Assembly (NCBI GenBank): GCA_021372575.1
Contig: JAJFUE010000179.1
Span: 1-41,381, forward strand
From: a bacterium
Lineage (GTDB): Bacteria > Sumerlaeota > Sumerlaeia > MVZB01
Length of the DNA stretch: 41,381 nt
Reading direction: 5' to 3'
Under the pieces are notes generated by a model, which saw nothing but the letters and a program-made list of their open reading frames with translations, had not been told where the DNA came from and searched no databases. A program made the position numbers and the translations under genes. Positions 8,449 through 17,900 of this stretch are shown here, piece after piece. Position 1 is the first letter of the stretch. The number at the start of each line of letters is the position of its first letter.

Positions 8449-11400
8449 TTATCGTGGGCCATCCTTTGGCGGGGATTGCGATGTTTTGTCGGCGGATGAA
8501 GGGGGGGAAATCGGCCGGCGGAAACGGTCGCCGATGCGGTGGCTGTCGAGCTGGCCGTTGTTCGCGAAGTCCATCAGTTGCCGGCGGTATTTCTCGGCTG
8601 CTGCGAACTGCTTCTGGTTCACGAGCTCGTCGATCAGGTCGGCGTAGGTGGTTTCGGAGAACCCTTTGAGTGCGGGCCATTCGGTGACGGCGCGCAGCCA
8701 GGCCTCGATGGCTTTGTCGCGCATCCCGAGGTTGCGGTAGCAAAGGCCGATCTCGCGCAGCGCCGGCTCGGACTGGATCCAGCCCGGGTATTTGCGGTGG
8801 ATCTTGTCGTTGGCGTCGATGCATTGCGCCCAGCGGCTGGTGCGGAAGAAGTCGTTCGCCTGGTTGTAAAGCACGGCGGCCTCGGTCGTCGGCGCGTCGA
8901 TGTAACGGTCTTCACCTAAGATGATGCGCCTGCCCACGACTTGTGGCGAGGTAGCGATCGGCGCGACTTCGACCGAGCTGACCGTTACGGCGCTGCCGAG
9001 AGCGGGGCCGATGCCGATTCGCGAGATCACGTCGGCGTAGTTGCCGAAGGCTTCGTGGTGCAGCTGGCCGTCAACGAGTACGCGCATGCGGTCGGGCAGG
9101 ATGTCCCACTGGATGTTGTGCCACATATTTGGCGTGACGAAGCCTTTGCCCGCAACACCGGTCTGGCTGATCGTGTTCAGATCGTGCACCCGTAGCTGCG
9201 ATTGATCGACTTCCCAATTGAAGATCAATTCGCCCCAGCCGAAGCCGCCGTAATAGACGCGGATGTTGGTCGAGTCGGTCTTGGCGCGCATGCGGATCGA
9301 GAGCGGGGGCTGGAAAAGGAGGCGCGTGGTCAGCCGAGGGCAATCGGCGAGTTGGTCGGCGGTGATGATCGCGTTGCCATCCTCTTTTTGAACGCGCGCG
9401 CCGTTGAATGCGACCATTTCGTCGAGAAGATTGCCGGTGGGCGCGGTTAGTTTGCGGACGCCCAGTTGCTCGAGCCCGACTTGCTTGCCGTTGATCTTGA
9501 TCGTGACGATGAATTCGCCCGTGTTGTCGAAATGGTTCGAGTCGGCCACGCCGAGGTAGAGCCGCCCGCTGCCGTCAGCCTTAATGGTGCTGTTGCGGCC
9601 GAGAATGAACTGCGTCGCGTTCTCCCTGGCATCGATTTTCCCGATCAAGGCCAGAAAACGGGTCGAGTTCTCGACCGTTCCTTCGGGCCCCCAGGGTCCG
9701 TACGACGAGTCACGCCTGCGCGAAGAAGTCCCAAAGACTTTTCCCTCGGCCGAGATCTCGATCTCGTCGCCGGCCTTGAGGTCGATATTCGTATCCGACC
9801 ACTGGCGGACAGGCGAGACGCGAATGCGACCGTCGGGTGCCGGCATCACGATCAGGGCGCCGGATTCGAAATGGCCGGTGGGATCGGCCGGCGTCGCGAA
9901 CGACTGTTGCGCCGGAGATTGATCGAGCGAGCTTTTTTCAAAGGCCATCGGAGTTTTCGATATGCTCGCGGTGAATTCGCCGCTGTTGTCCTGGAATTGC
10001 GGGTGGCGGTCGTTGACAGCGAGGTAGAGTTCGCCCGTGTCATTGATGCGAGAGAAACCACCTTCAGCGGAGGGCGCGGCGGCTGGCTGCTTATCGTATT
10101 TTGAACCGACGAAGAACACTTTCGTGCCGACCTTGCCGATCAGGCCGCCGCACGGGCCGGCGGGCATCAGGAATTCGTGCGGGGCGCCGCAGCTTTCGTT
10201 GGGGGTGCGGCCGGCACCTTCGGGGCCGACTTTGGGCAGGCCGGGATCCCAGCTGACAGAGCCGGTCGCGGTGATGTGCAGGACGTCGCCGGGGGCGACC
10301 ATCACGCCGGTCGCGACCCATTCGTGTTCGGCATCGGCCTTGGCCGGGACAGTGATCGTCTTGGCTGAGGCGGCCGTGCCGGCTTGGTTCCATTTCGAGC
10401 GGTCGGCGCGGGCGTTGACGTCTGCGCCGCGTGAAATCAGGAAATTGGCGAGCTGGGAATGGCCGCGTTCGACGGCGATGGCCAGGGGCGTGCGGCCGAT
10501 GTCGTCCTTCGCGTCGATCTCGGCGCCGGCGGTGAGCAGGGCCTCGGCGATGTCCTGATGGCCGCCGTTGACGGCAAGGTGCAGGGCTGTCTCGCCCTGG
10601 TCGTCGCGGGTCTTGACGTCCGCGCCTTTCTTGAGCAGGTCCTGAACGGCCTTGAGATCGCCGCTCTTCGCCGCGAAAAGGAGCGGCGGCATGCCCGCGC
10701 CGAGTTCCTCGAGCATCTGCGCGAACTCGGGTTGGTTATATTGCCGCGCGAAATCGAGCGGTGTTTTGCCTTGGGTCTCGGTCGCGTTGATGTCGGCGCC
10801 GGCCGTGAGGAGCGGTTTCACGACCGATGTTTTGCCCTTCATGGCCGCCCAGTGCAGGGCGGTGCGGCCGAGGCGATCACTCGCCTTCACGTCGGCGCCC
10901 TTGCCGATCAGGAACGCGGTCATGCCTTCGTGGCCGTATTCGGCGGCATACATGAGCGGGGTCTTGCCCTGGGGGTCTTTTGCGTTGATGTTGGCGTCGC
11001 CGGCGAGGATCGCGGCCGCGGTCTCCTGATGGCCGCCGATGACGGCCAGGTCGAGCGGCGTGAGGCCGTCGCGGTTGACGGTGTTCACGTTGGCCCCCTT
11101 GGCGATGAGCAGCTTGACCATGTCGGGCCGGCCGGTCATGGCGGCGCGGTGGAGGGGCGTGAGGCTTGGGTCATTCGGTTGCACCTCGGCCATCGGGAGG
11201 CTTGCGATCGCGAAGAGCGCGAGGGCGGCCCAACTCCAGACGGTCAGGCGGCGGACTTTGGATTCCTGGTTCATGATTTCCTCCAGCCTTCTTTGCAAGC
11301 GGGTGTTGCGTTCGAAAATTCCAAGGAAACCGAGGGCGACGGCGGAACGGCCGCGCGCCTCGAGCAGGACTTTGAGCAGCGATTCGCCGTAACGGCGCGG

Positions 11401-12291
11401 CTCGCTCAAGCCGCTTTCGAGGGCGGCTTCATCGCACGCGCACTCGCGCTCGTGCCGAAGCTGCGCGCCGGCCAGCCACACCAGCGGGTGGAACCAGAAG
11501 AGCGCTTGGACGAGGATTTGGAGCCATCCGGCCAGAATGTCGCGGCGGCGCCAGTGGATCAGTTCGTGGAGAAGGACGTCGTCGAGCTGGTCGGGGGTGA
11601 GGGAGGATGGGAGCGCGGCCGGCAGAACGATGCGGGGACGTAAAAGACCAAATAAGAATGGGCTGGTCACGGCGCCGGAGAGGATGAGCGCGGGGGGATT
11701 GCGTCTGCCGATGCGGAGGGCGAGTTTTTCGATCGCGATCGCGAGGGGGCCTTCGTCGATGAGGGAGCCGCGGGAGAGGGTGCGCGTGAGGATGAGGTAG
11801 CGAACGAGGATGAACGAGGAGAGGCCGAGGAACCCGGCCGACCAGATGAGGAGCAGGATGGAGCTGAGGGACCACGGTTGGGACGTCGGCGTGGGCGATG
11901 GCGGCGTGGCGGGGGGATTGGGGGGATAGGTCTTATAGGTCTCATAGGTCTTATGGGTCTCATGGGAGGGGGTAAGCGTTGGCTTTTTATCGATGGTCGG
12001 TTGGACGACCGGCTCGGTTGCCGGCTGCGGTTGCGGGGGTGTGGTTTCGATGCGGACGGTGACGGGGCGCCAGTGGAGGTAGTTGCCGATGCTCCAGGCG
12101 GCGCCGATCGTGGGGGGCGTCAGGGCCTTCACGATCACGAGCATCCAGAGCAGGTAGCGGAACCGCGCCGAAAGGCGGCGCGACAGGAACGCCACGAGCG
12201 CGATCAGGATGATGAGGACGGCGATCTGCCAGCTTGCGGCCGCCGCCCAGCCCGCCCACGCCTCAGCCCATGTTTCCACGTGCGTGTTCAT
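8449..12291 (-). CDS. BlaR1/MecR1-type M56 protease fused to ankyrin, LecA-like, LamG-like and TPR modules
   Basis: A 1280-residue membrane receptor. Residues 1-370 are the BlaR1 core: transmembrane segments near 20-38, 45-60, 143-167 and 351-369, and the M56 zinc protease motif HELIHWRRRD (H242, E243, H246), with ERECACDEAAL further on as the likely third-ligand region. The usual penicillin-binding sensor domain is missing. Instead there are eight ankyrin repeats (376-630), two beta-sandwich modules resembling PA-IL/LecA (about 643-780 and 805-935), a LamG-like module (about 945-1115) and TPR-like helices (about 1135-1245). The gene overlaps blaI by 4 bp (ATGA), so the two are translationally coupled. 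By analogy a ligand outside would trigger zinc-protease-dependent loss of BlaI; the ligand is not a beta-lactam on present evidence. A 9-bp repeat array encodes KTY units at residues 112-122. Confidence 0.88.
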   Translation of the reverse strand: MNTHVETWAEAWAGWAAAASWQIAVLIILIALVAFLSRRLSARFRYLLWMLVIVKALTPPTIGAAWSIGNYLHWRPVTVRIETTPPQPQPATEPVVQPTIDKKPTLTPSHETHKTYETYKTYPPNPPATPPSPTPTSQPWSLSSILLLIWSAGFLGLSSFILVRYLILTRTLSRGSLIDEGPLAIAIEKLALRIGRRNPPALILSGAVTSPFLFGLLRPRIVLPAALPSSLTPDQLDDVLLHELIHWRRRDILAGWLQILVQALFWFHPLVWLAGAQLRHERECACDEAALESGLSEPRRYGESLLKVLLEARGRSAVALGFLGIFERNTRLQRRLEEIMNQESKVRRLTVWSWAALALFAIASLPMAEVQPNDPSLTPLHRAAMTGRPDMVKLLIAKGANVNTVNRDGLTPLDLAVIGGHQETAAAILAGDANINAKDPQGKTPLMYAAEYGHEGMTAFLIGKGADVKASDRLGRTALHWAAMKGKTSVVKPLLTAGADINATETQGKTPLDFARQYNQPEFAQMLEELGAGMPPLLFAAKSGDLKAVQDLLKKGADVKTRDDQGETALHLAVNGGHQDIAEALLTAGAEIDAKDDIGRTPLAIAVERGHSQLANFLISRGADVNARADRSKWNQAGTAASAKTITVPAKADAEHEWVATGVMVAPGDVLHITATGSVSWDPGLPKVGPEGAGRTPNESCGAPHEFLMPAGPCGGLIGKVGTKVFFVGSKYDKQPAAAPSAEGGFSRINDTGELYLAVNDRHPQFQDNSGEFTASISKTPMAFEKSSLDQSPAQQSFATPADPTGHFESGALIVMPAPDGRIRVSPVRQWSDTNIDLKAGDEIEISAEGKVFGTSSRRRDSSYGPWGPEGTVENSTRFLALIGKIDARENATQFILGRNSTIKADGSGRLYLGVADSNHFDNTGEFIVTIKINGKQVGLEQLGVRKLTAPTGNLLDEMVAFNGARVQKEDGNAIITADQLADCPRLTTRLLFQPPLSIRMRAKTDSTNIRVYYGGFGWGELIFNWEVDQSQLRVHDLNTISQTGVAGKGFVTPNMWHNIQWDILPDRMRVLVDGQLHHEAFGNYADVISRIGIGPALGSAVTVSSVEVAPIATSPQVVGRRIILGEDRYIDAPTTEAAVLYNQANDFFRTSRWAQCIDANDKIHRKYPGWIQSEPALREIGLCYRNLGMRDKAIEAWLRAVTEWPALKGFSETTYADLIDELVNQKQFAAAEKYRRQLMDFANNGQLDSHRIGDRFRRPISPPSSADKTSQSPPKDGPR
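11926..11966. repeat. 9-bp tandem repeat inside the blaR1-like gene
   Basis: About 4.5 units: ATAGGTCTT, ATAGGTCTC, ATAGGTCTT, ATGGGTCTC and ATGGG. The period of three codons keeps the frame and is read on the minus strand as HETHKTYETYKTY in the linker between the second and third membrane segments. It matches the intergenic arrays of the same family. Confidence 0.9.
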
Positions 12292-12680
12292 TCGGCGCTT
12301 CCTTTGCGTTGTTTCTCAAGAATTTTCTCGAGTTGCGCGATTTCGGCGTCGGAGAGGTCGGCCGAGCCCTCGATGAAATGCAGGATCGGCATGAGGCGGC
12401 CGTCGAGGACGTGCTCGACGAAGCCCTTGAGCTCGCGGCGGGTGACCTGCTCGCGGGTGACGGCAGGTTGATAGAGATAGGAGTTGCCGACCTGCTCATA
12501 GGTGACGGCGCCTTTGGCGACGAGGCGCGACAGGAGCGTTTTGACCGTTTTGATCGCCCAGCCGTGGCCCTCGGGGAGTGCGGCGAAGACATCGCGGGCG
12601 GCCATGGGACCGCGATCCCAGAGGGTTTTGATGACCTCGAGCTCGGCTGAGGAGATGGCGGGAACAGGTTTGTCGGACAC
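12288..12680 (-). CDS. blaI: BlaI/MecI/CopY family transcriptional repressor
   Basis: 130 residues. An N-terminal winged helix (about 8-72) has the family landmarks ISSAELEVIKTLWDRGPMAA, then WAIKTVKTLLSRLVAKGAV as recognition helix and wing, and a YLYQPAVTREQ strand. The C-terminal helices (about 78-125) form the dimerisation domain. H101-F102 sits where staphylococcal BlaI is cut (Asn101-Phe102), so regulated proteolysis is plausible. The start codon is GTG (12678-12680), supported by AAAGAGG about 7 nt upstream and by homology from residue 8. It is the first gene of a two-gene operon with the BlaR1-like receptor (4-bp overlap). A consensus BlaI operator lies in the promoter spacer, so it very likely represses its own operon; other targets may exist elsewhere. 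No beta-lactamase gene is adjacent. Confidence 0.95.
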   Translation of the reverse strand: MSDKPVPAISSAELEVIKTLWDRGPMAARDVFAALPEGHGWAIKTVKTLLSRLVAKGAVTYEQVGNSYLYQPAVTREQVTRRELKGFVEHVLDGRLMPILHFIEGSADLSDAEIAQLEKILEKQRKGSAE

Positions 12681-12704
12681 GGGGGAACCTCTTTGGGGGA
12701 AAAA

Positions 12705-12720
12705 TAATAGGTCTTATAGG
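12705..12720. repeat. Short 9-bp repeat remnant in the blaI leader
   Basis: About 1.8 units (AATAGGTCTTATAGG) of the 9-bp family lie in the 5' untranslated region of blaI. Confidence 0.6.
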
Positions 12721-12796
12721 ACACGGGGTCCCGCTTCAAACAGCGAAATTAGCCGGCAACAACGTGGCCGGGGACATCTCTTGCCTATGCCAATAA

Positions 12797-12826
12797 TCTA
12801 TAGCCTACACGTGTAGTCGTTGTCAA
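12797..12826 (-). promoter_or_regulatory. Promoter of the blaI-blaR1 operon
   Basis: On the minus strand a perfect -35 TTGACA (12821-12826) and a -10 TATAGA (12797-12802) are 18 bp apart. The start is expected near 12790, giving a leader of about 110 nt. The BlaI operator fills most of the spacer. Confidence 0.85.
12805..12816. promoter_or_regulatory. BlaI/MecI-type operator
   Basis: The perfect 12-bp palindrome CTACACGTGTAG contains the TACA-NN-TGTA core recognised by BlaI/MecI repressors. It lies between the -35 and -10 of the blaI promoter, where bound repressor would block polymerase. Confidence 0.9.
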
Positions 12827-12851
12827 CATTTTTCTTCATCCCATATCCGTG

Positions 12852-12880
12852 TTGATTATTTGCGAGAATTCCGTTACTAT
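12852..12880 (+). promoter_or_regulatory. Promoter of the tetR-efflux operon
   Basis: TTGATT (12852-12857) and TACTAT (12875-12880) are spaced 17 bp. The -10 is overlapped by the TetR-type operator. This promoter is divergent from the blaI promoter, whose -35 starts only 26 bp away. Confidence 0.8.
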
Positions 12881-12898
12881 ACCGTCTGGTCGGTATAG
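12877..12898. promoter_or_regulatory. TetR-type operator
   Basis: A perfect 8-bp inverted repeat, CTATACCG-N6-CGGTATAG. It covers the end of the -10 and the expected transcription start, 42 bp before the tetR start codon, as expected for autorepression. Confidence 0.85.
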
Positions 12899-12940
12899 CC
12901 CAACTGGACTGCTGACCTACATGCATAGGATCCAAACGCC

Positions 12941-13492
12941 ATGGCTCGCCCAAATTCGATCAATAACATCCTGGACGCCGCCGAGTCGATCGTTCTTGAC
13001 GAGGGGGGCGCCCATCTGACGCTTGACGCGGTCGCCGAGCGCTGCGGCCTCAGCAAGGGCGGCCTGATCTACCATTTTCCGACGAAGGAAGCCCTGCTGC
13101 AGGGAATGATCGAGCGGTTCGAGGTGAAGCTCGAAGCCATGCGCAAAGAGATTCGTTCGCATAACGGGAATGGGGAAAATTCCAATGAGCTGGCGATCGA
13201 TATCACGATGATGCGGGATCTATCGCCGGATGATTACCGGTTGAGCGCGGCGCTGCTGGCGGTGATCGCCAATCAGCCCGAGCTGATGCACCCGTTCCGC
13301 GATCAACACTATAAGCGCTTCTGGGAAACCTTGGTCCCCGTCAATTCATTCAAGCGCTCGTCGGTCCTGTTATTTGCGGCGATGGGCCTGCATTTCCACG
13401 AACTGTTGCATATCTCGATCGTAAGCGGCGATCAGCGCAGGGAGATTTTTGACGAACTTCTGCGCCTTGCGGATTCCAAGAAAGAAATTTGA
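12941..13492 (+). CDS. TetR/AcrR family transcriptional regulator
   Basis: 183 residues. The N-terminal helix-turn-helix (about residues 26-47: TLDAVAERCGLSKGGLIYHF) is a clear TetR_N domain, followed by PTKEALLQGMIERF. The C-terminal ligand-binding and dimerisation part (about 60-183) is alpha-helical and unspecific by eye. It is the first gene of an operon with the RND adaptor (36-bp gap) and pump. A perfect inverted repeat overlaps its promoter, so it most likely represses its own operon and is released by a pump substrate. The ATG at 12941 is set by homology at residue 2 onward. The inducer cannot be read from the sequence. Confidence 0.93.
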   Translation: MARPNSINNILDAAESIVLDEGGAHLTLDAVAERCGLSKGGLIYHFPTKEALLQGMIERFEVKLEAMRKEIRSHNGNGENSNELAIDITMMRDLSPDDYRLSAALLAVIANQPELMHPFRDQHYKRFWETLVPVNSFKRSSVLLFAAMGLHFHELLHISIVSGDQRREIFDELLRLADSKKEI

Positions 13493-13528
13493 TCCCGAGC
13501 GAGGACTTTAAGAGAGGGTAGAGTTGCC

Positions 13529-14914
13529 ATGATGTCGTTCTTGTTCCCGAGCCTCAAGACCAGCCGCCGGCTGAAACTGCTGATTTCGGCAGTGGTCATC
13601 GCCATTGTCGCCGTGCCGATTATTTACGTCGTGCATCGCGCGACCGCGGCCGAAGGCGGCAAGGGCGGACCGGGAGGGCCGGGCCAGATGCCGCCGCCGG
13701 AGGTGGCCTACGTGACGATGAAGTCCGAGCGCGTCACGATCACGACCGAGTTGCCGGGCCGGACGTCGCCGCTGCTGGTGGCGGAGGTGCGCCCGCAGGT
13801 GAGCGGGATCATCCTGAAACGGCTGTTCCGCGAGGGCGCGGACGTCAAGGAAGGCGACCTGCTCTACCAGATCGACCCGGCGGTTTACCAGGCCGCCGTG
13901 GAAAACGCGGAAGCCAACCTGAATGCCGCGAAGAAGGCGGTCGATCGCGCGGTGGCCAACCTCAAGTCGGCGCAGGCCAACGTCGTCCAGCAAAAGGCCA
14001 CGCTGGAGTATGCGACGACGAACCTCAAGCGGATGGACGCGCTGGCGAAGAAGGGGGTCATCTCCCCGGACGAGCGCGACAAGGCCTCGACCGCGGCGCG
14101 GGTGGCCGAGGCGCTGTCGCGGAATCTGGAGTCCCAGGTGAGCAACGCGCGCGAGGCGGTCGCCGAAGCCGAGGCGGCCGTGAAGCAGGCTGAGGCCGCG
14201 GTGAAAACGGCCAAGATCAATTTGGACTACACCAAGATCACGGCGCCGATTTCGGGGCGCATCGGCATGTCGAACGTCACGGTGGGCGCGCTGGTGACGG
14301 CGCACCAGGCGGTGGCGCTGACATCGATTCAGCAGTTAGACCCGATCTTTGTCGATGTGCCGCAATCGACCGCCGAACTGCTTCGCCTGCGCCGCAGCAT
14401 CGAGCGGAACAAAACGCTCGACGGCGATCAGAACACGATGCGCCGGGTGCGGCTGATCCTTGAAGATGGCCAGCCTTATTCGAAGGAAGGGACGCTGGAA
14501 TTTCGCGACGTGACGGTTGACCCGTCCACCGGCTCGGTGACGTTCCGCATGGTTTTTCCGAATCCGGACACGGTTCTGCTGCCGGGCATGTTCGTGCGCG
14601 CGATCATCACGGAGGGTGTGAGCCCGAAGGCGCTGCGCGTGCCGCAGCAGGCGGTTTCGCGCGACACGAAGGCGCAGCCGATCGCGATGGTCGTGAACGC
14701 CGCCGGCAAGGTCGAGCAGAGAATCCTGAAGCTCGACCGGGCGATGGGGGACCAGTGGCTGGTGCAGGATGGGCTCGCCGAAGGCGACCGCGTGATCGTG
14801 GAGGGCCTGCAGAAGGTCCGCCCCGGCGCGGAGGTCAAGGCCGTTCCATTCAAGCAGGCGCAGGCCGCCGTCGCGGCCGACCAGACGACGAAACCCGCCA
14901 CGGACATGAAGTAA
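13529..14914 (+). CDS. RND efflux periplasmic adaptor (membrane fusion protein, AcrA type)
   Basis: 461 residues. An N-terminal membrane anchor (about 15-36, no lipobox) is followed by a Gly/Pro linker and the lipoyl half-motif with VRPQVSGIILKRLFREGADV. A long alpha-helical coiled-coil hairpin (about 120-230, Ala/Lys/Glu-rich) and the second lipoyl half (TKITAPISGRIG, about 234-246) follow, then the beta-barrel (DPIFVDVPQSTAELL) and the membrane-proximal domain. It bridges the inner-membrane pump to an outer-membrane channel. Two ATGs in tandem (13529, 13532) follow AGAGAGGG. The RND pump gene begins 12 bp downstream. No TolC/OprM-type gene follows in the window. Confidence 0.95.
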   Translation: MMSFLFPSLKTSRRLKLLISAVVIAIVAVPIIYVVHRATAAEGGKGGPGGPGQMPPPEVAYVTMKSERVTITTELPGRTSPLLVAEVRPQVSGIILKRLFREGADVKEGDLLYQIDPAVYQAAVENAEANLNAAKKAVDRAVANLKSAQANVVQQKATLEYATTNLKRMDALAKKGVISPDERDKASTAARVAEALSRNLESQVSNAREAVAEAEAAVKQAEAAVKTAKINLDYTKITAPISGRIGMSNVTVGALVTAHQAVALTSIQQLDPIFVDVPQSTAELLRLRRSIERNKTLDGDQNTMRRVRLILEDGQPYSKEGTLEFRDVTVDPSTGSVTFRMVFPNPDTVLLPGMFVRAIITEGVSPKALRVPQQAVSRDTKAQPIAMVVNAAGKVEQRILKLDRAMGDQWLVQDGLAEGDRVIVEGLQKVRPGAEVKAVPFKQAQAAVAADQTTKPATDMK

Positions 14915-14926
14915 CGGAGACCAGAG

Positions 14927-17900
14927 ATGCTGTCCAAATTCTTCCTCGATCGACCCGTTTTTGCCTGGGTGATCGCCATTACGATCATGGTTGCCGGCGG
15001 GCTGGCGATTTACAAGCTGCCCGTGGCGCAATACCCGCCGATCGCGCCGCCGTCGATCTCGATTGAGGCCTTCTACCCGGGCGCGTCGGCCGAAACGGTC
15101 GAGAACACGATCACCCAGATCATCGAACAGAAGATGACGGGCTTCGACAACCTGCTCTACATGTCGTCGAAGAGCCTTTCCTCGGGCTCGAGCCGTACCG
15201 AGCTGACATTCGCGCCGGGGACGGATCCGGACTTTGCATGGTCGCAGGTGCAGAACAAGCTGCAACTCGCGATGGCGAGCCTGCCGGACGTCGTGCAGCG
15301 CCAGGGCGTCAAGGTCAGCAAATCGACGCGAAATTACCTGATCATCGTCGGACTCACCACCGACGACGGCAGCATGAGCATGTGGGACCTCGGCGACTAC
15401 GCGCAGTCGAAGGTCGAACAGGTGCTGTCGCGCGTTCCCGGCGTCGGCGAGGTTGAAATCTTCGGCGGCCAGTATGCGATGCGCGTGTGGCTCGATTCGG
15501 AAAAGCTGACGAAATATCAGATGACGATCAGCGACGTGGTGGGGGCGCTTCAGTCATACAACGTCCAGGTTTCGGCGGGGCAGTTCGGCGCGCCGCCGGC
15601 GGTCGAAGGCCAGCGGCTGAATGCGTCGATCATCGTCCAGAACCTGCTCAGCACGCCTGATGAATTTGCCAACGTCCCGCTGCGGATCAACCCGGACGGC
15701 TCGACCGTTCGCGTAAAGGACGTGGGCAGCACCGAACTCGGCGCCGAGCGTTACGGATTCGATGTTCGATACAACGGCAGGCCCACGACGGCACTGGCGG
15801 TGCGCCAGGCGGCCGGCGCCAACGCGCTCGAGACGGCCGACAACATCAAAAAGACAATGGATGATCTTTCCCGATTCTTCCCCAAGGGGATGAAGGTCAT
15901 CTATCCATACGACACGACCCCGTTCGTCAAGGTCGCGATCGAAGAAGTGTTTAAGACGCTGTTCGAGGCGATTTTCCTCGTCTTCCTCGTCATGTACCTG
16001 TTCATGGGCAACCTGCGCGCGACCATGATCCCGACGATTGCCGTGCCGGTCGTGCTTCTGGGCACATTCGCCACGCTTGCCTTCTTCGACTTTTCGGTCA
16101 ACATGCTGACAATGTTTGCGATGGTGCTCGCGATCGGCTTGCTGGTCGATGATGCAATTGTCGTGGTGGAGAACGTTGAGCGGTTGATGGTCGAGGAAGG
16201 CCTCTCACCTTATGATGCCACCTCAAAATCAATGGAGCAGATCACCAGCGCGCTGATCGGCATCGGACTGGTGCTGTCGGCCGTGTTTGGACCGATGGCG
16301 TTCTTTCCCGGTTCAACCGGCGTTATCTACCGGCAATTCTCGGTGACGATCGTATCCTCGATGGCGCTGTCGGTGCTGGTCGCGCTGATCCTGACGCCCG
16401 TGCTTTGCGCTTCGCTACTTAAGCCGGTTGCGAAGGGCCATGAACCGGCGGAGAACTCGTTCAAGCTCGTCAGGCCGTTCTTCATCTGGTTTGACCGCGC
16501 CTTTTTCAAGGTCAGGGATGTCTATGTGGACTTCGTGGGCCATGCCCTGGCGAAGAAGCTTCGCTACATGCTTGCCTTCATCCTGATCGTCGTGACGATG
16601 GGTTATCTCTTCCAGCGCATGCCCACCTCGTACTTGCCCGACGAGGACCAGGGGATCATGTTCGTCCAGGCCACATTGCCGACCGGATCGACACTGGAGC
16701 AGACGCGGGCCGTCCTGGACCAGGTTCAGAAATACCTGGACGCCCATGAGACCGAAATGGTCGAATCGGTGATGTCGATTGCGGGATCGAGCTTTGCCGG
16801 CCAGGCGCAAAATGCAGGCATGGCATTCGTGAAGCTCAAGGACTGGGATCTACGCAAACGCGGAGATCTCAAGGTTGGCGCGCTTGTCGGGCGTTGCATG
16901 AAGGAGTTTTCGCAAATCCGCAATGCGCAAGTGTTTGCCTTCCCGCCCCCATCCGTCGTCGAACTGGGCACGGCGAACGGTTTCGACATGCAACTGGTCG
17001 ATCGCGGCGGCCTGGACCACCAGGCGATGATTAACGCACGCGACCAGCTGGTCGAGCTTGCGAACAAGGATTCGCGGCTCACGCGCGTGCGGCTTAACGG
17101 GTTAAATGACGTCCCCGAGTACCGCCTCGACGTGAACTGGGAGCAGGCGGGCGCGCTCAAACTTTCGATCAACTCGATTCACAATACGATTTCAGCCGCG
17201 TTTGGCAGCGCCTACGCCAACGATTTCGTTCAGAACGGCCGCGTCAAGCGCGTTTACGTACAGTCCTCGCAAAAAGACCGCATGCTCCCGGAGGACATCA
17301 ACAAGCTTTACGTTCGTAATACGGAATCGAAAATGGTGCCGTTTTCAGCATTTGCCACGGGCAAGTGGACGTACGGTCCCCAGATGCTCGAACGCTTCAA
17401 CGGCTTCCCTTCGTCCAACATTCAGGGAGAGCCGGTTCAGGGGCGAAGCTCTGGCGAGGCAATGGCCATCATGCAAGAGCTTACCCAAAAGCTCCCGGTC
17501 GGTTTCGACAGCGATTGGCAGGGCCTGTCATATCAGGAGCGCCAGGGCGGGGCGCAGGCCCCGTACCTGTATGCGTTCTCCGTGCTCGTGATCTTCCTGT
17601 GCCTCGCGGCGCTGTATGAAAGCTGGCCGATCCCGATTTCGATTTTGCTGGCGCTGCCGCTGGGCGTGATCGGCGGCGTGATCGCCACCTCGCTGCGCGG
17701 ATATCCGAACGACGTGTACTTTCAGATCGGGCTGCTTACCACGTTGGGACTGACGACGAAGAACGCGATTTTGATCGTGCAGTTCGCGAAGGCGCGCGTG
17801 GAGCAGGGATTAAGCCTCACGGACGCGACGCTCGAAGCGGCCAAGCTTCGTTTGCGCCCGATCATCATGACCTCGCTCGCGTTCGGGTTCGGAGTCCTGC

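Noticed and set aside
8449-12680. Considered as a beta-lactam resistance locus
   Set aside because: The receptor lacks a penicillin-binding sensor domain and no beta-lactamase or PBP2a gene is adjacent.
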